Source: an uncultured Dialister sp. (GTDB lineage: Bacteria > Bacillota > Negativicutes > Veillonellales > Dialisteraceae). From it: a stretch of DNA of 33,926 bases. The notes beneath the pieces are model-generated. The model did not search any database, was not told where the DNA came from, and saw nothing but the letters and a program-made list of their open reading frames with translations. Both the position numbers and the translations under genes were made by a program. Every line of letters begins with the position of its first letter. The stretch's first letter is position 1. Shown here piece by piece: positions 15,827 through 24,215 of the stretch. The DNA lies in assembly GCA_934216155.1 (NCBI GenBank), contig CAKQBK010000020.1, positions 1-33,926 of the forward strand, given 5' to 3'.

Positions 15827-16010
15827 AGGTTATTATTCTGCTGCATCCTCTATCAAACATACTGATCTTAACGCCACTGTCAAGGTTATAAAGGTTATAA
15901 AAGGTTATGTGATTTCGGTCATCCCATAACCTTTTATAACCCTTTTAACCTCGACAGTGGCGGTATATATCACTATGTGTGATATAGAAATTAGTGCACA
16001 ATAATAACCT
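15827..16010. repeat. Complete family 2 element (184 bp)
   Basis: Terminal repeats AGGTTATTATTCTG and AATAATAACCT enclose nested arms CGCCACTGTCAAGGTTATAA facing AACCTCGACAGTGGCG, plus an inner GGTTATAAAAGGTTATG stem. Same length as the copy at 30028-30211. Confidence 0.8.
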
Positions 16011-16088
16011 CTATCGCTTTCCCTAATCCCTAGGGCCTAGCCACTAATCCCCAGTCACGAGTCACTAGTCACCAAAAAGAGGCCCATC

Positions 16089-17420
16089 ATGCTACTAAGT
16101 CTATGCAACCTTCTCATCCCCATCACCATCTTGCATTTTGCCGGTGGTTACATGCGCTATTTGCCATTTTCTCCTTTTATCACTGAAGAGGAGAAGCGGC
16201 GGATTTTTTCTGCCTTTTTCCTGTTGGCTCTTTTCAACATGGCCTGGCAGGGGCTTCTGTTTTGTGCCATGGGGCTCACTGTTCTGGCGTACAAAATCGT
16301 ACTCACTTTCGGGTGGCTGCCCTATTTCCTTGCCATGCTGTACTTGCTTCCCCAGTACAAGCCCCAGCAAGTTTTCGTCCTGGGCATGCAGGCGGTGTAC
16401 ATGTTTCTGCTCCACGGCCTGAGCGGCCTCACCATGTTGTTGCTCTATCCCGACATGGCGGACCGCACGCCCCACTTAGCCACCCAAATGTGGCTGTATG
16501 ATCTGTATTTCTTCCTGACCCTCCCCCTGGTACGGCCCATGTTTCTGAAAATGATGCCCTCCACCCGGTTCATCAATGACAAATCCTACAGCTACTACAT
16601 CGCCGTTCTTCCGCTCCTTCTGGTCTTCAACGTGGTCCCCACCAGCCTCATCGGCGATTTGTGGACTGCCGATAAACTGTCATCCTGGCTAGTTCTGCTG
16701 ATTGGGTTTTTCGTATTTTACAAATTCATTTCCATGGAAGCCAAGGATGCGGAAGACCAGATTCGCATCCGCAGTGCCAATGAACTTATGCGAAAATCCA
16801 TGGAGTTCCTTCGCCACTATGCGTTGGTCTCCCAAGATAGCGCCAAGAAAATGTCCCTCATCCGCCACGACTTCCGCCATCACATCCGCACCCTGTACCA
16901 GCTTCTTCATGAAGGAAATATTGAAAAATCCCTGTCCCTTTTGGAAACTTTCGATGACAATCTGGAACGCACCGTGGTGCACCCCTATTGTTTGAACCCC
17001 ATCCTCAATGCGGTACTGACCATTTATTTCCATAAAGCAAAAGATATGGGCATTCCTCTAACGTATAAAATCAACGTGCCGCCCAGCCTGCCTGGCGTGG
17101 AAAGTCCCATGGCCTTCATGATCGCTAACCTGTTGGAAAATGCCCTGGAAGCGTCGGCTGCCATGGATACGAACAAACGATACCTGCACTTCCATCTCAA
17201 CGTGAAGGAAAAACAGGTGGTCCTCTCTATTGAAAACTACTACGACAAACCGCTCCGCTTCAACGAAGAAGGCTACCCAATCACCACCAAAGCCGGCCAC
17301 GGCCTGGGCATGATTTCCGTCTCCTCCTTCATGAAAGAATACAACGGCTATCACACCTTCACCCAGGAAAAGGGGAAAGTGCGGTTTGAAGCGTACTTTA
17401 TGGTAGCTGATGACTCGTGA
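16089..17420 (+). CDS. GHKL-type sensor histidine kinase (AgrC/LytS-like)
   Basis: The 443-residue kinase has an N-terminal membrane part (about 1-215) with six or more hydrophobic spans and a cytoplasmic kinase part. The phospho-accepting His is probably His260 in SLIRHDFRHHIRTL, a motif of the AgrC-like class. The ATP-binding domain has N-box NLLENALEAS (347-356) and G-box TKAGHGLGM (400-408). There is no separate extracellular sensor domain; the spans themselves likely detect the signal. AAAAGAGG lies 6 nt before ATG. It should phosphorylate the LytTR regulator encoded upstream. The ligand is unknown, and no peptide pheromone gene is visible beside it. Confidence 0.9.
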   Translation: MLLSLCNLLIPITILHFAGGYMRYLPFSPFITEEEKRRIFSAFFLLALFNMAWQGLLFCAMGLTVLAYKIVLTFGWLPYFLAMLYLLPQYKPQQVFVLGMQAVYMFLLHGLSGLTMLLLYPDMADRTPHLATQMWLYDLYFFLTLPLVRPMFLKMMPSTRFINDKSYSYYIAVLPLLLVFNVVPTSLIGDLWTADKLSSWLVLLIGFFVFYKFISMEAKDAEDQIRIRSANELMRKSMEFLRHYALVSQDSAKKMSLIRHDFRHHIRTLYQLLHEGNIEKSLSLLETFDDNLERTVVHPYCLNPILNAVLTIYFHKAKDMGIPLTYKINVPPSLPGVESPMAFMIANLLENALEASAAMDTNKRYLHFHLNVKEKQVVLSIENYYDKPLRFNEEGYPITTKAGHGLGMISVSSFMKEYNGYHTFTQEKGKVRFEAYFMVADDS

Positions 17421-17502
17421 CTGCTGACTGGGAATGAATCGCTATCAACTACCAATCCTAAAACTGTTTCTTTTTTTCTTCTTACCGCGTTATAATATAT
17501 TT

Positions 17503-17585
17503 AGGTTGAAACCAAACCCGTCCTTCAGGAATCACCAAGGGCAAAAAAGGAAACGGACTGCCAAATTTTTACCGTTTCCTTTTTT
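17503..17585 (+). ncRNA. Antitoxin-like RNA A (tandem copy in Fst/par-like locus)
   Basis: TATAAT at 17491-17496 (weak -35) and a terminator with GGAAACGG/CCGTTTCC arms and a T-run (17549-17585) define an RNA of about 83 nt. It shares TCCTTC-GGAATCACC with RNA B and so carries the repeat complementary to the toxin ribosome site, but lacks the second repeat. It may be a diverged duplicate or the remnant of another module. Confidence 0.6.
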
Positions 17586-17608
17586 ATTCATTGTGCTATA
17601 ATGATGAC

Positions 17609-17680
17609 ATAAGATTGAGAATAGTCCTTCCGGAATCACCGAGGACAAAAAAGGATGCAGTTGCCGCTGCATCCTTTTTT
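17609..17680 (+). ncRNA. Antitoxin-like RNA B of an Fst/par-like type I locus
   Basis: An extended -10 promoter (TGC-TATAAT, 17594-17602) and the terminator at 17653-17680 define an RNA of about 72 nt converging on the toxin gene. Two segments repeat sequence from the toxin region: TAAGATTGAGAATA (17610-17623 and 17767-17780) and GGAATCACC (17632-17640 and 17793-17801). The RNA can therefore pair with the toxin message over its early codons and ribosome site, as RNAII does with fst through its direct repeats. Confidence 0.75.
17647..17680. terminator. Shared bidirectional terminator of RNA B and the toxin gene
   Basis: GGATGCAG and CTGCATCC form an 8-bp stem with A6 on one side and T6 on the other. 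It lies 6 nt after the toxin stop on the minus strand, so both convergent transcripts can end here, the par-locus arrangement. Confidence 0.85.
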
Positions 17681-17685
17681 CCTGC

Positions 17686-17790
17686 CTATTTTTTACTTTT
17701 CTGGTTGAGCCACCATGTAAGCAAGGCGATCAATCCAGGGGCCAGCAGATCAGCTCACAACGAACCTAAGATTGAGAATATCCCCTTCAT
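17686..17790 (-). pseudogene. Fst-like type I toxin gene interrupted by an in-frame TGA
   Basis: From ATG 17790 the frame reads MKGIFSILGSL, then TGA at codon 12 (17757-17755), then in the same frame ADLLAPGLIALLTWWLNQ followed by KSKK and TAG. The second part has the Fst/Ldr-type pattern of a membrane span with A-P, then W-L and a lysine tail. The leader has a near-perfect TCACCTTCC/GGGAGGTGA hairpin that sequesters the ribosome site, as in fst mRNA. A TATAAT at 17830-17825 (minus) is present, but its -35 region falls in a family 5 repeat. The simplest reading is a nonsense-inactivated toxin; UGA recoding or a sequencing error cannot be excluded. Confidence 0.7.
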
Positions 17791-17838
17791 TAGGAATCAC
17801 CTCCCTTCTTTGGAAGGTGATTTTATTATACTCTATTT

Positions 17839-18125
17839 CGTGACTGGTAGACTAGTGACTGGTAACTTGGAATATTACTGTTGTATACCACCAACGAACA
17901 ACCAAACAGGGTATGATTCTGCTGATTCCCTACACCGAACATAATAATGCTTACCACTATCATCAAGGTTAAAAAGGTTATGAGACTATCAAAATCTCAT
18001 AACCTTTTTATAACCGTGTAACATATGGTCTAATAGATTGGTTAGAAAAACAAACTCATAGAGTAACCCTTATATATCTGCAGTGCTTCCAAATTGTGTG
18101 CGCTGCCACCACCATTTCTAACTTC
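17839..18125. repeat. Family 5 arm, family 2 element and family 4 right half
   Basis: GTGACTGGTAGACTAGTGACTGG (17840-17862) abuts the toxin promoter. A family 2 element follows (17908-18070, stem GGTTATGAGA..TCTCATAACC), then a GC hairpin variant (about 18080-18108) and CCACCACCATTTCTAACTTC. The heptamer arm continues to about 18150 and provides the tctA stop codon. Confidence 0.7.
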
Positions 18126-18139
18126 TCACTCCTAACTTC

Positions 18140-19639
18140 TCACTGCTTTTTAGCCTTTTTCATCCAATCCATCAAAAGTGGAGAGAACGCGGAGAGGACG
18201 CAGAGGGTAATCAGAATCCAGCAGATCGGTGTGGAGAAGAGGATGGACACGTCGTTGCCAGAAAGGGAAAGACTTCTACGAAGGCCACGTTCGCCGATCG
18301 GTCCCAGGATGAGGGCCAGTACGACAGCGGCGGTATTGAGTCCCATTTTACGCATCAGGTACCCGGCCACGCCGAAGAGGAACATAATAACCACGTCGAC
18401 GAAGCTGTTATTGATAGCGAAAGAACCTACCACACAGAGAACGAAAATACAAGGAATCAGAATGGCATCGGACAGTTTCGCAATGTGTGCGAAAATACGG
18501 CAGCCGCCCAAGCCGATAAGAAGCATACAGAACTGCACGATCACAAAGCCAGCGAAGAAGGTGTAGGTCATAGGCGCGTATTTCGTAAACAGTTCCGGTC
18601 CAGGCTGCAAGCCCTGGATGATAAGGCCGCCCATGAGAACCGCAGTAACCGATTCGCCTGGAATACCCAGGGTCAGGGTCGGAATGAGAGAGCCGCCGGT
18701 GACAGCGTTGTTGGCTGCTTCGGACCCAGCGATCCCTTCGATGGAACCATGGCCGAAGTCTTCTTTTTTCTTAGAAAACTGTTTTGCTGTGTTATACCCC
18801 AGGAAGCAAGCGATGGACGCACCGGCCCCTGGCAGAATGCCGATGATATTTCCGATCAGCCAAGAACGAACGACCGTCAGTCCAATTTGTTTCAATTCAT
18901 GGAATTTCAAAAGCACAGTGTCATGAAATTTCACGATGCTGCCCCGTTCTTTGATGGCCTTTTCCATGAGGATGAAAACCTGAGACATGGAGAACAGCCC
19001 GATAAGCGCACAAGTCACGTTAATGCCGTTGTACAATTCATCGACGCCAAACATGAAACGTTCAGTCCCTTCCATAGGGTCCATGCCGATGGTGGACAGA
19101 ATCAGCCCGAACGCACCGGACATAAGGCCCTTCACCATAGAACCGGTGGTAACACCAGCGATGATGGTGAGGCCGAAGAGAGCCAGCCAAAAATATTCAG
19201 GAGAGCCGAATTTCATAGCCAACTGGGCCAGCATGGGGGCAAAGAAATACAAGGAAATACAGGACAAAAGCCCGCCAAAGAAAGACGCAATGCAGGCAGT
19301 GCCCAGTGCCTTTCCGGCCCGGCCTTTCTTGGTCAATTCATACCCATCGATAGCGGTCGCAGCCGACGCCGGGGTCCCTGGGGTATGAATCAGAATGGCA
19401 CAAATGGAACCACCAAAAATAGCACCGCAATAAATGCCACCCAGCATAATCATGCCCGTTTCCGGTTTCATACCGAAAGTCAGAGGAAGCAGCAGCGCTA
19501 CCCCCATAGCCGCAGAGAGCCCAGGCATACAGCCCACCACGACGCCAATGGTGACGCCAATCACCATCATCAATAAATTCATAGGCTCCAGGGCATTAGC
19601 AAACCCCTGGGCCATTAATGCCAATGTATTTGCATCCAT
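18140..19639 (-). CDS. tctA: Tripartite tricarboxylate transporter large permease TctA
   Basis: TctA is the large membrane subunit of the secondary TctCBA carrier for citrate and other carboxylates. From the chosen ATG the protein is 499 residues, the family size, almost wholly hydrophobic with about 10-12 spans. The conserved N-terminal motif GVVVGCMPGLSAAMGVALLLP is at about 28-48, and IHTPGTPASAATAIDGYE and LGIPGESVTAVLMGG are family repeats. An upstream in-frame ATG would add 27 residues encoded by repeat DNA and is rejected. AAGGAGG lies rather far (14 nt) from this ATG. The C-terminus ends Lys-Lys-Gln-stop contributed by a family 4 repeat. The gene order tctC-tctB-tctA is on one strand. 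Confidence 0.94.
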   Translation of the reverse strand: MDANTLALMAQGFANALEPMNLLMMVIGVTIGVVVGCMPGLSAAMGVALLLPLTFGMKPETGMIMLGGIYCGAIFGGSICAILIHTPGTPASAATAIDGYELTKKGRAGKALGTACIASFFGGLLSCISLYFFAPMLAQLAMKFGSPEYFWLALFGLTIIAGVTTGSMVKGLMSGAFGLILSTIGMDPMEGTERFMFGVDELYNGINVTCALIGLFSMSQVFILMEKAIKERGSIVKFHDTVLLKFHELKQIGLTVVRSWLIGNIIGILPGAGASIACFLGYNTAKQFSKKKEDFGHGSIEGIAGSEAANNAVTGGSLIPTLTLGIPGESVTAVLMGGLIIQGLQPGPELFTKYAPMTYTFFAGFVIVQFCMLLIGLGGCRIFAHIAKLSDAILIPCIFVLCVVGSFAINNSFVDVVIMFLFGVAGYLMRKMGLNTAAVVLALILGPIGERGLRRSLSLSGNDVSILFSTPICWILITLCVLSAFSPLLMDWMKKAKKQ

Positions 19640-19671
19640 AGTGCGATATATTTCCTCCTTGTGAGTTATGC

Positions 19672-19832
19672 AAAATGAGTAATGAGTAGTGAGTAATGAG
19701 TAATTTAGGTAGCGGCGCACAATTCATATAGCGCCGTAAATTTTTTAATCTTAAAAATCAGGGCACCATATAATTTGATGCGCCCTACCTCAATTACTCA
19801 TTGCTCATCACTCATTGCTCATTATTCCCAGC
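19672..19832. repeat. Complete family 4 composite repeat between tctB and tctA
   Basis: AATGAGTAATGAGTAGTGAG arms face CTCATTGCTCATCACTCATT. The inner hairpins are GCGGCGCACAATTCATATA..GCGCCGT and GGGCACC..GCGCCC. It lies inside the expected tct transcript. Confidence 0.75.
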
Positions 19833-19834
19833 TA

Positions 19835-20293
19835 TCAGATCAAATCCTCCAACAACTCTCCCATAGGCAGCGGCACGTTCAAGAACGAATCGAAGGTGGC
19901 AAAGACCAGAATCAGCATGCCAGCCAATACCAGGAAGATGTAAAGTGGACGGATTTTGAAATAGAAGAGACACAGCAAGAGATATACCAATGCTGCTGGA
20001 TAGAATCCTACGAAATACATGAGCACAAAGAACAGGATAAACGCGCCAAACATGACCCAAAACTGCTTGGGCAAGAACCCATCAAAAATTTCTGGAATAT
20101 CATTGACCACCTTGTGCTCCCGCCGATAATCGCGGAACATATGGCCCACACGGATGGTAGTCAAAAGCACCAAAAGGCCAATGACGAAATGGGGATAATG
20201 CCGCGCACCCAGAGGAAACTCCTGGGTCAAGTACAGGAAGAATGCGGAAAATACATACATAAATCCGCAAATATAAATATCTGATTTTTTCAT
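19835..20293 (-). CDS. tctB: Tripartite tricarboxylate transporter small subunit TctB
   Basis: The 152-residue protein has the four-span layout of TctB: hydrophobic segments at about 5-22, 35-52, 78-100 and 105-135 with a charged loop between the second and third. Sequence conservation is low in this family; identity rests on topology, size and its place directly upstream of tctA. AAAGGAGTG lies just before ATG. It should sit in the inner membrane beside TctA and couple the ion gradient to carboxylate uptake delivered by TctC. Confidence 0.88.
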   Translation of the reverse strand: MKKSDIYICGFMYVFSAFFLYLTQEFPLGARHYPHFVIGLLVLLTTIRVGHMFRDYRREHKVVNDIPEIFDGFLPKQFWVMFGAFILFFVLMYFVGFYPAALVYLLLCLFYFKIRPLYIFLVLAGMLILVFATFDSFLNVPLPMGELLEDLI

Positions 20294-21990
20294 GAAACAC
20301 TCCTTTTTTTTGGTGACTGGGAAGTGGTGACTAGGAATTAGGGATTACAGGTTGCTCAAGTTTCTCAGGTCGCTCAAGTTGCTGCAATGCTGCTCCGTTA
20401 AGCGAAGTATGCAATGCTATCTTTGCGGTTAAAGGTTCTAAGGGGCCCTGATACCACTAGCGTTATCACCCACAAAAGTCCCCTTCCTCTGGAAGGGGAT
20501 AGGACTTAAGCGTAGCGAAAAGTCCAGGGGATAGCCCACTCTAGCGGCATGAAATAGATTTCCCTCTACTCATTTAGGCGTTCTCTCCAGCGGCTAGCCT
20601 AACAACTCTTCTTCGTCTTCCTATCCCCCCTGCCCCCCTTCCTGAGGCAATGCTGTTAAGTTAAGCGAGATATGCAATGATTTCTGCTGATGCAAAGGTT
20701 GCTCAGGTTTCTCAGGACACTGAGGTTTCTCACGTTTCTCGAATGAGCTAATGACGCTAGCGTCTATCAGCACATTCGGAGAACCTGAACAACCTGAGAA
20801 CCCTTAGAAACTTGAGCAACTTGTTACTACTAGCGGAATCATACCTACTAACGCAAATTCTTAACTTAACAGCATTACCTTCCTGAGGAAGGGGGTAAAT
20901 GGAAATGATTTCGCTAGCGTCACTTAGCACGTTCGAAAAGCCTAAGAACCTTCAGAACCCTTAGAACCTTCAGAACCTTATGCTTGCCAGAAGAATCACC
21001 CACGAAAATCTCCTTCCTCTGGAATGGGATAGGACTTGAGCGTAACGAAAAGTCCAGGGGATAGCCCGCACGAGCGGTATAAAACAGCTTTGTCTCTATA
21101 CCCTTAGGCGTTCTCACTAGCGGCTAACCAGTGACTGGTGACTAGTGACTGGTAACTGGGGATTACAGGTTTCTCAGGACACTGAGGTTTCTCACGTTTC
21201 TCGAATGAGCTAATGACGCTAGCGTCTATCAGCACATTCGGAGAACCTGAACAACCTGAGAACCCTTAGAAACTTGAGCAACTTGTTACTACTAGCGGAA
21301 TCATACCTACTAACGCAAATTCTTAACTTAACAGCATTACCTTCCTGAGGAAGGGGGTAAATGGAAATGATTTCGCTAGCGTCACTTAGCACGTTCGAAA
21401 AGCCTAAGAACCTTATGCTTGCCAGAAGAATCACCCACGAAAGTCCCCTTCCTCTGGAAGGGGATAGGACTTGAGCGTAACGAAAAGTCCAGGGGATAGC
21501 CCACTCTAGCGGCATGAAATAGATTTCCCTCTGCTCATTTAGGCGTTCTCTCCAGCGGCTAGCCTAACAACTCTTCTTCGTCTTCCTATCCCCCCTGCCC
21601 CCTTCCTGAGGCAATGCTGTTAAGTTAAGCGAGATATGCAATGATTTCTGCTGATGCAAAGGTTGCTCAGGTTTCTCAGGATACTGAGGTTTCTCACGTT
21701 TCTCGAATGAGCTAATGACGCTAGCGTCTATCAGCACATTCGGAGAACCTGAACAACCTGAGAACCCTTAGAAACTTGAGCAACCTTTTTGCGAAATGAC
21801 ATCCCCCAAACAAGGCTATAAAGGGTTATAAAGGGTTATGGTATTTCCGTAGAATCATAACCTTTTATAACCCTTTATCTTTGTAGGACCAAACAACTGC
21901 CACGATTGGTATTTTGAGAATAACCCGCCCGAAGGGCTACCCTTTAGTCATACACGTACCATGCCCCAGTGATGCACTACCTCATACCTA
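20294..21990. other. 1.7-kb repeat array separating tctC from tctB
   Basis: No gene is supported. The stretch is a nested array: family 1 sequence appears three times (20648-20877 complete, about 21166-21345 and about 21613-21790 partial), interleaved with copies of a GGGGATAGGACTT..AAGTCCAGGGGATAG hairpin (about 20470, 21005 and 21440) and GCGGCTAGCC-containing text. Offsets of about 462 and 502 bp between the three copies show segmental tandem duplication. A family 2 stem lies at about 21808-21880. Confidence 0.75.
20648..20877. repeat. Complete family 1 element within a duplicated segment
   Basis: Bounded by CAATGCTGTTAAGTTAAG and CTTAACTTAACAGCATTA, 230 bp. The target-like duplication CCTTCCTGAG lies on both sides, offset by one base on the left. 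It is inserted in the same kind of CCCCCTGCCCCCCTTCC text as the copy at 2681. Confidence 0.8.
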
Positions 21991-22989
21991 CTATTTCTGG
22001 TACAGCTTAGATACTACATTCTTGCAGAAATCCATCTGTTCTTCGATCATCTTACCCAGGTCTTTGCTGCCCTTGAAGTCAATCACCATGCCAGCCTTTT
22101 CGTGAGCAGACTTCACTTCCGGATCTTCCATGGTCTTCTTGAATGCATCTTCATAGAACTTAATGATATTGTCCGGGGTTCCCTTCGGTGCTACCAGAGC
22201 ACGAGCGGAGCCGTACCACTTGTTGTAGTAACCCAATTCACCCAAAGTCGGAACATCTGGCAGAGATGGATCTCTCTTTTCTGCATAGACGCCGAGAACC
22301 TTGAGTTCTGCGTTTTCGCCATTAATCAGTTTTGCTACATCAGCCACCTTAGCGCAGGAGAAATCCACTTCGCCCTGACGGAGAGCCAAGAGCTGGTCAG
22401 CGGTACCGCCGTATGGAACTGCATTGTATTCAAATTTCGCAGACTGTGCGAGCAGCTGAGCAGCCGTATGGTTGGAAGCCTGTACCCCATTGGTGGAGCA
22501 CTTCAGCTGTCCCGGATTGGCCTGGGCATCGGCTACCAGAGACTTCAAGTCATTCCACTTCGCATCCTTTCTGACAACTACCACAGCGGTTTCTGTCAGA
22601 TGGTTACAAATCGGAACGATGGACTTATCGGTGAAAGCAGAACCTTCCATCTGTGCCAATGTGGTGTATGTCGGCAGATTAATGAAACCAATGGTATAGC
22701 CATCGGGCTTGGACTTAGAAAGTTCCGTCCAACCAATCTTACCATCAGCACCCGGTTTATTTTCGATGACCAAGGTCTGACCTACATATTTCTTTGCGCT
22801 GTTGGTCAAAAGACGAGCGCCTGTGTCGGTGCCAGAACCAGCCTTGTAAGCTACGATGACCTTCACGTCCTTGGTTGGTTTCCAAGCAGCGCCGCCTGCA
22901 TTGTCACTCTTCGCCTTGCCACCGCAACCACCAATCAAAAGACCTGCTGCCACTGCACATACACCGATTAAAGCCAATTTCTTATTCAT
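21991..22989 (-). CDS. tctC: Tricarboxylate-binding lipoprotein TctC (Bug family)
   Basis: TctC is the high-affinity solute receptor of the TctCBA carrier. The 332-residue protein starts with a lipoprotein signal ending LLIGGC (Cys22), so it is anchored at the outer face of the inner membrane. The mature part shows Bug/TctC features: VKVIVAYKAGSGTDTGARL at the start of the binding domain, VIENKPGADGKIG, and VPYGGTADQLLALRQGEVDFSC near the middle. AAGGAGG lies 6 nt before ATG. It is the first gene of the tct cluster, about 380 nt downstream of a promoter, and its leader RNA is strongly structured. The substrate could be citrate or another carboxylate. Confidence 0.94.
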   Translation of the reverse strand: MNKKLALIGVCAVAAGLLIGGCGGKAKSDNAGGAAWKPTKDVKVIVAYKAGSGTDTGARLLTNSAKKYVGQTLVIENKPGADGKIGWTELSKSKPDGYTIGFINLPTYTTLAQMEGSAFTDKSIVPICNHLTETAVVVVRKDAKWNDLKSLVADAQANPGQLKCSTNGVQASNHTAAQLLAQSAKFEYNAVPYGGTADQLLALRQGEVDFSCAKVADVAKLINGENAELKVLGVYAEKRDPSLPDVPTLGELGYYNKWYGSARALVAPKGTPDNIIKFYEDAFKKTMEDPEVKSAHEKAGMVIDFKGSKDLGKMIEEQMDFCKNVVSKLYQK

Positions 22990-23189
22990 ATGTCTGCCTC
23001 CTTAAAAGCCCTAAGGCTTCCCCATAAAAGAAATATCGGTAAAGATTTCTTAGGTTTCTCAAGTCACTCAGGCCGCTCAGGTTCCTCGAATGAGATGATA
23101 ACGCTAGCGTTTATTGGCACATTCGAGGAACCTGAGAAACTTGAGCAACCTGAGCAACTTTTACACAGAAAAACTCCTATGTTTTTCCA

Positions 23190-23367
23190 AGCGTAATGCT
23201 ACGCTCCTTACCTGTATTTCTGCACAAAGAGGAAACCCGGACCCCCACGTTTCCCCTCACCGCCGGATAAGCCGGCGAAATACAATCCATGGCTGCCTAC
23301 CCGATCACTCCCAGGAAATACCGCTTTCCTATAGGAGATGGACTTTGCTAACAATGGATTGCTCACT
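23190..23367 (-). ncRNA. Structured leader RNA upstream of tctC, candidate riboswitch
   Basis: Read on the minus strand from about 23367, two adjacent helical domains can be drawn. Domain 1 closes with CAATCCA (23361-23355) and TGGATTG (23289-23283) and holds CTCC/GGAG and GGAAA/TTTCC stems. Domain 2 closes with TATTTC (23282-23277) and GAAATA (23220-23215) and holds GCCGG/CCGGC and GGAAAC/GTTTCC stems. A small hairpin (AGCGTA/TACGCT) follows. I do not recognise any known riboswitch class. Carboxylate sensing is a guess from the downstream transporter. Confidence 0.5.
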
Positions 23368-23373
23368 TTTTGT

Positions 23374-23402
23374 ATTATACTATTTCGATATTGTGTAAAC
23401 AA
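23374..23402 (-). promoter_or_regulatory. Promoter of the tctC leader
   Basis: On the minus strand, TTGTTT (23402-23397) and TATAAT (23379-23374) are 17 nt apart, placing the start just before the first leader helix. Confidence 0.65.
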
Positions 23403-23964
23403 TGTGTAAAGAGCCATAGATTTTTGAATCGAAATAAGTATACACTTATTAATTTTGCACTTGGTAAGCAAGAAATAGAAAACACCCCTAATATTAGAAA
23501 ATACCACTCATTTTCCGTGATTTTACTCCTATAGTTAACTATCACACCATCCTTTTATGCGTCAGATGAATAGCACTTGCACCATTTTATGTCAAATTGG
23601 AATAAACGAAAAATTGGCAAAGAACGCCTTTCTATTGATGAAAACTTTACAATGCCTATGTATGATGAAAATAGAAATAATAGATCCAAATTTCCAAATC
23701 CCCAAAATATAGTCAGGTTATCATTACACCATGACCATTCAACCATCCTATGGCATATACCACCTGCCACAGGGTTATAAAGGTTATAAAAGATCATGAA
23801 ACAGCCGAAAATTCCACAACCTTTCCCATATCTTTGCACTATGGGATTAAGGTTTATAAAAAATAAAATATTGGGGCGCTTTATAAATGGTGCGCCCCTT
23901 CCACTACTCCTCACTCCTCATTCCTAACTCCTCACTTTCTTAATCCCTAGTCCCCCATATTCCG

Positions 23965-24194
23965 TAATGTCATTAAGTTAAGCGAAATATGCGATGATTT
24001 CTGTTGATGCAAAGGTTACTCAGGTTTCTCAGGCTACTTAGGTTTCTCACGTTTCTCGAATGAGCTAATGACGCTAGCGTCTACCGGCACATTCGGAGAA
24101 CCTGAGCAGCCTGAGAAACCTTAGCAACTTTGGAGCCTGTCACCACTAGCGGAGTCATGTCTACTAACGCAAATCCTTAACTTAACAGCATTGC
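23965..24194. repeat. Complete family 1 element, identical to the copy at 15587
   Basis: Same 230-bp sequence as 15587-15816. The flanks CCATATTCCG (left) and CCATATTTCG (right) match at 9 of 10 positions. The right flank runs into the ribosome site of the next gene, so the element separates that gene from its original promoter. Confidence 0.85.
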
Positions 24195-24215
24195 CATATT
24201 TCGGAGGTGTCCACC

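Larger units (their letters stand above)
15485..16088. other. Repeat-filled gap between response regulator and kinase
   Basis: Contains a family 4 half repeat (about 15514-15585), complete family 1 and family 2 elements and a family 5 arm pair (about 16030-16075). No gene is visible. Two genes that are normally tightly linked have been pushed 600 bp apart. Confidence 0.7.
22990..24205. other. 1.2-kb intergenic region: tctC leader, AT-rich segment and repeats
   Basis: Next to tctC lie a family 1 inner fragment (about 23048-23160) and the structured leader (23190-23367). An AT-rich segment (about 23400-23760) follows; it contains a 67-codon frame at 23577-23780 with no ribosome site or recognisable product. 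Then come a family 2 stem (23768-23835), a GGGGCGC family 4 hairpin (about 23873-23898) and a complete family 1 element. Confidence 0.6.

Noticed and set aside
20467..21790. CRISPR-like array
   Set aside because: The repeats are long, palindromic and of unequal spacing, without short regular repeats and unique spacers, and no cas gene is present.
23208..23507. 99-codon minus-strand frame before tctC
   Set aside because: It lies over the promoter and structured leader and has no ribosome site.
23577..23780. 67-codon plus-strand frame in AT-rich intergenic DNA
   Set aside because: No ribosome site, runs into a family 2 repeat, composition unlike neighbouring genes and no recognisable motif. 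It might be a gene remnant, but this cannot be supported.
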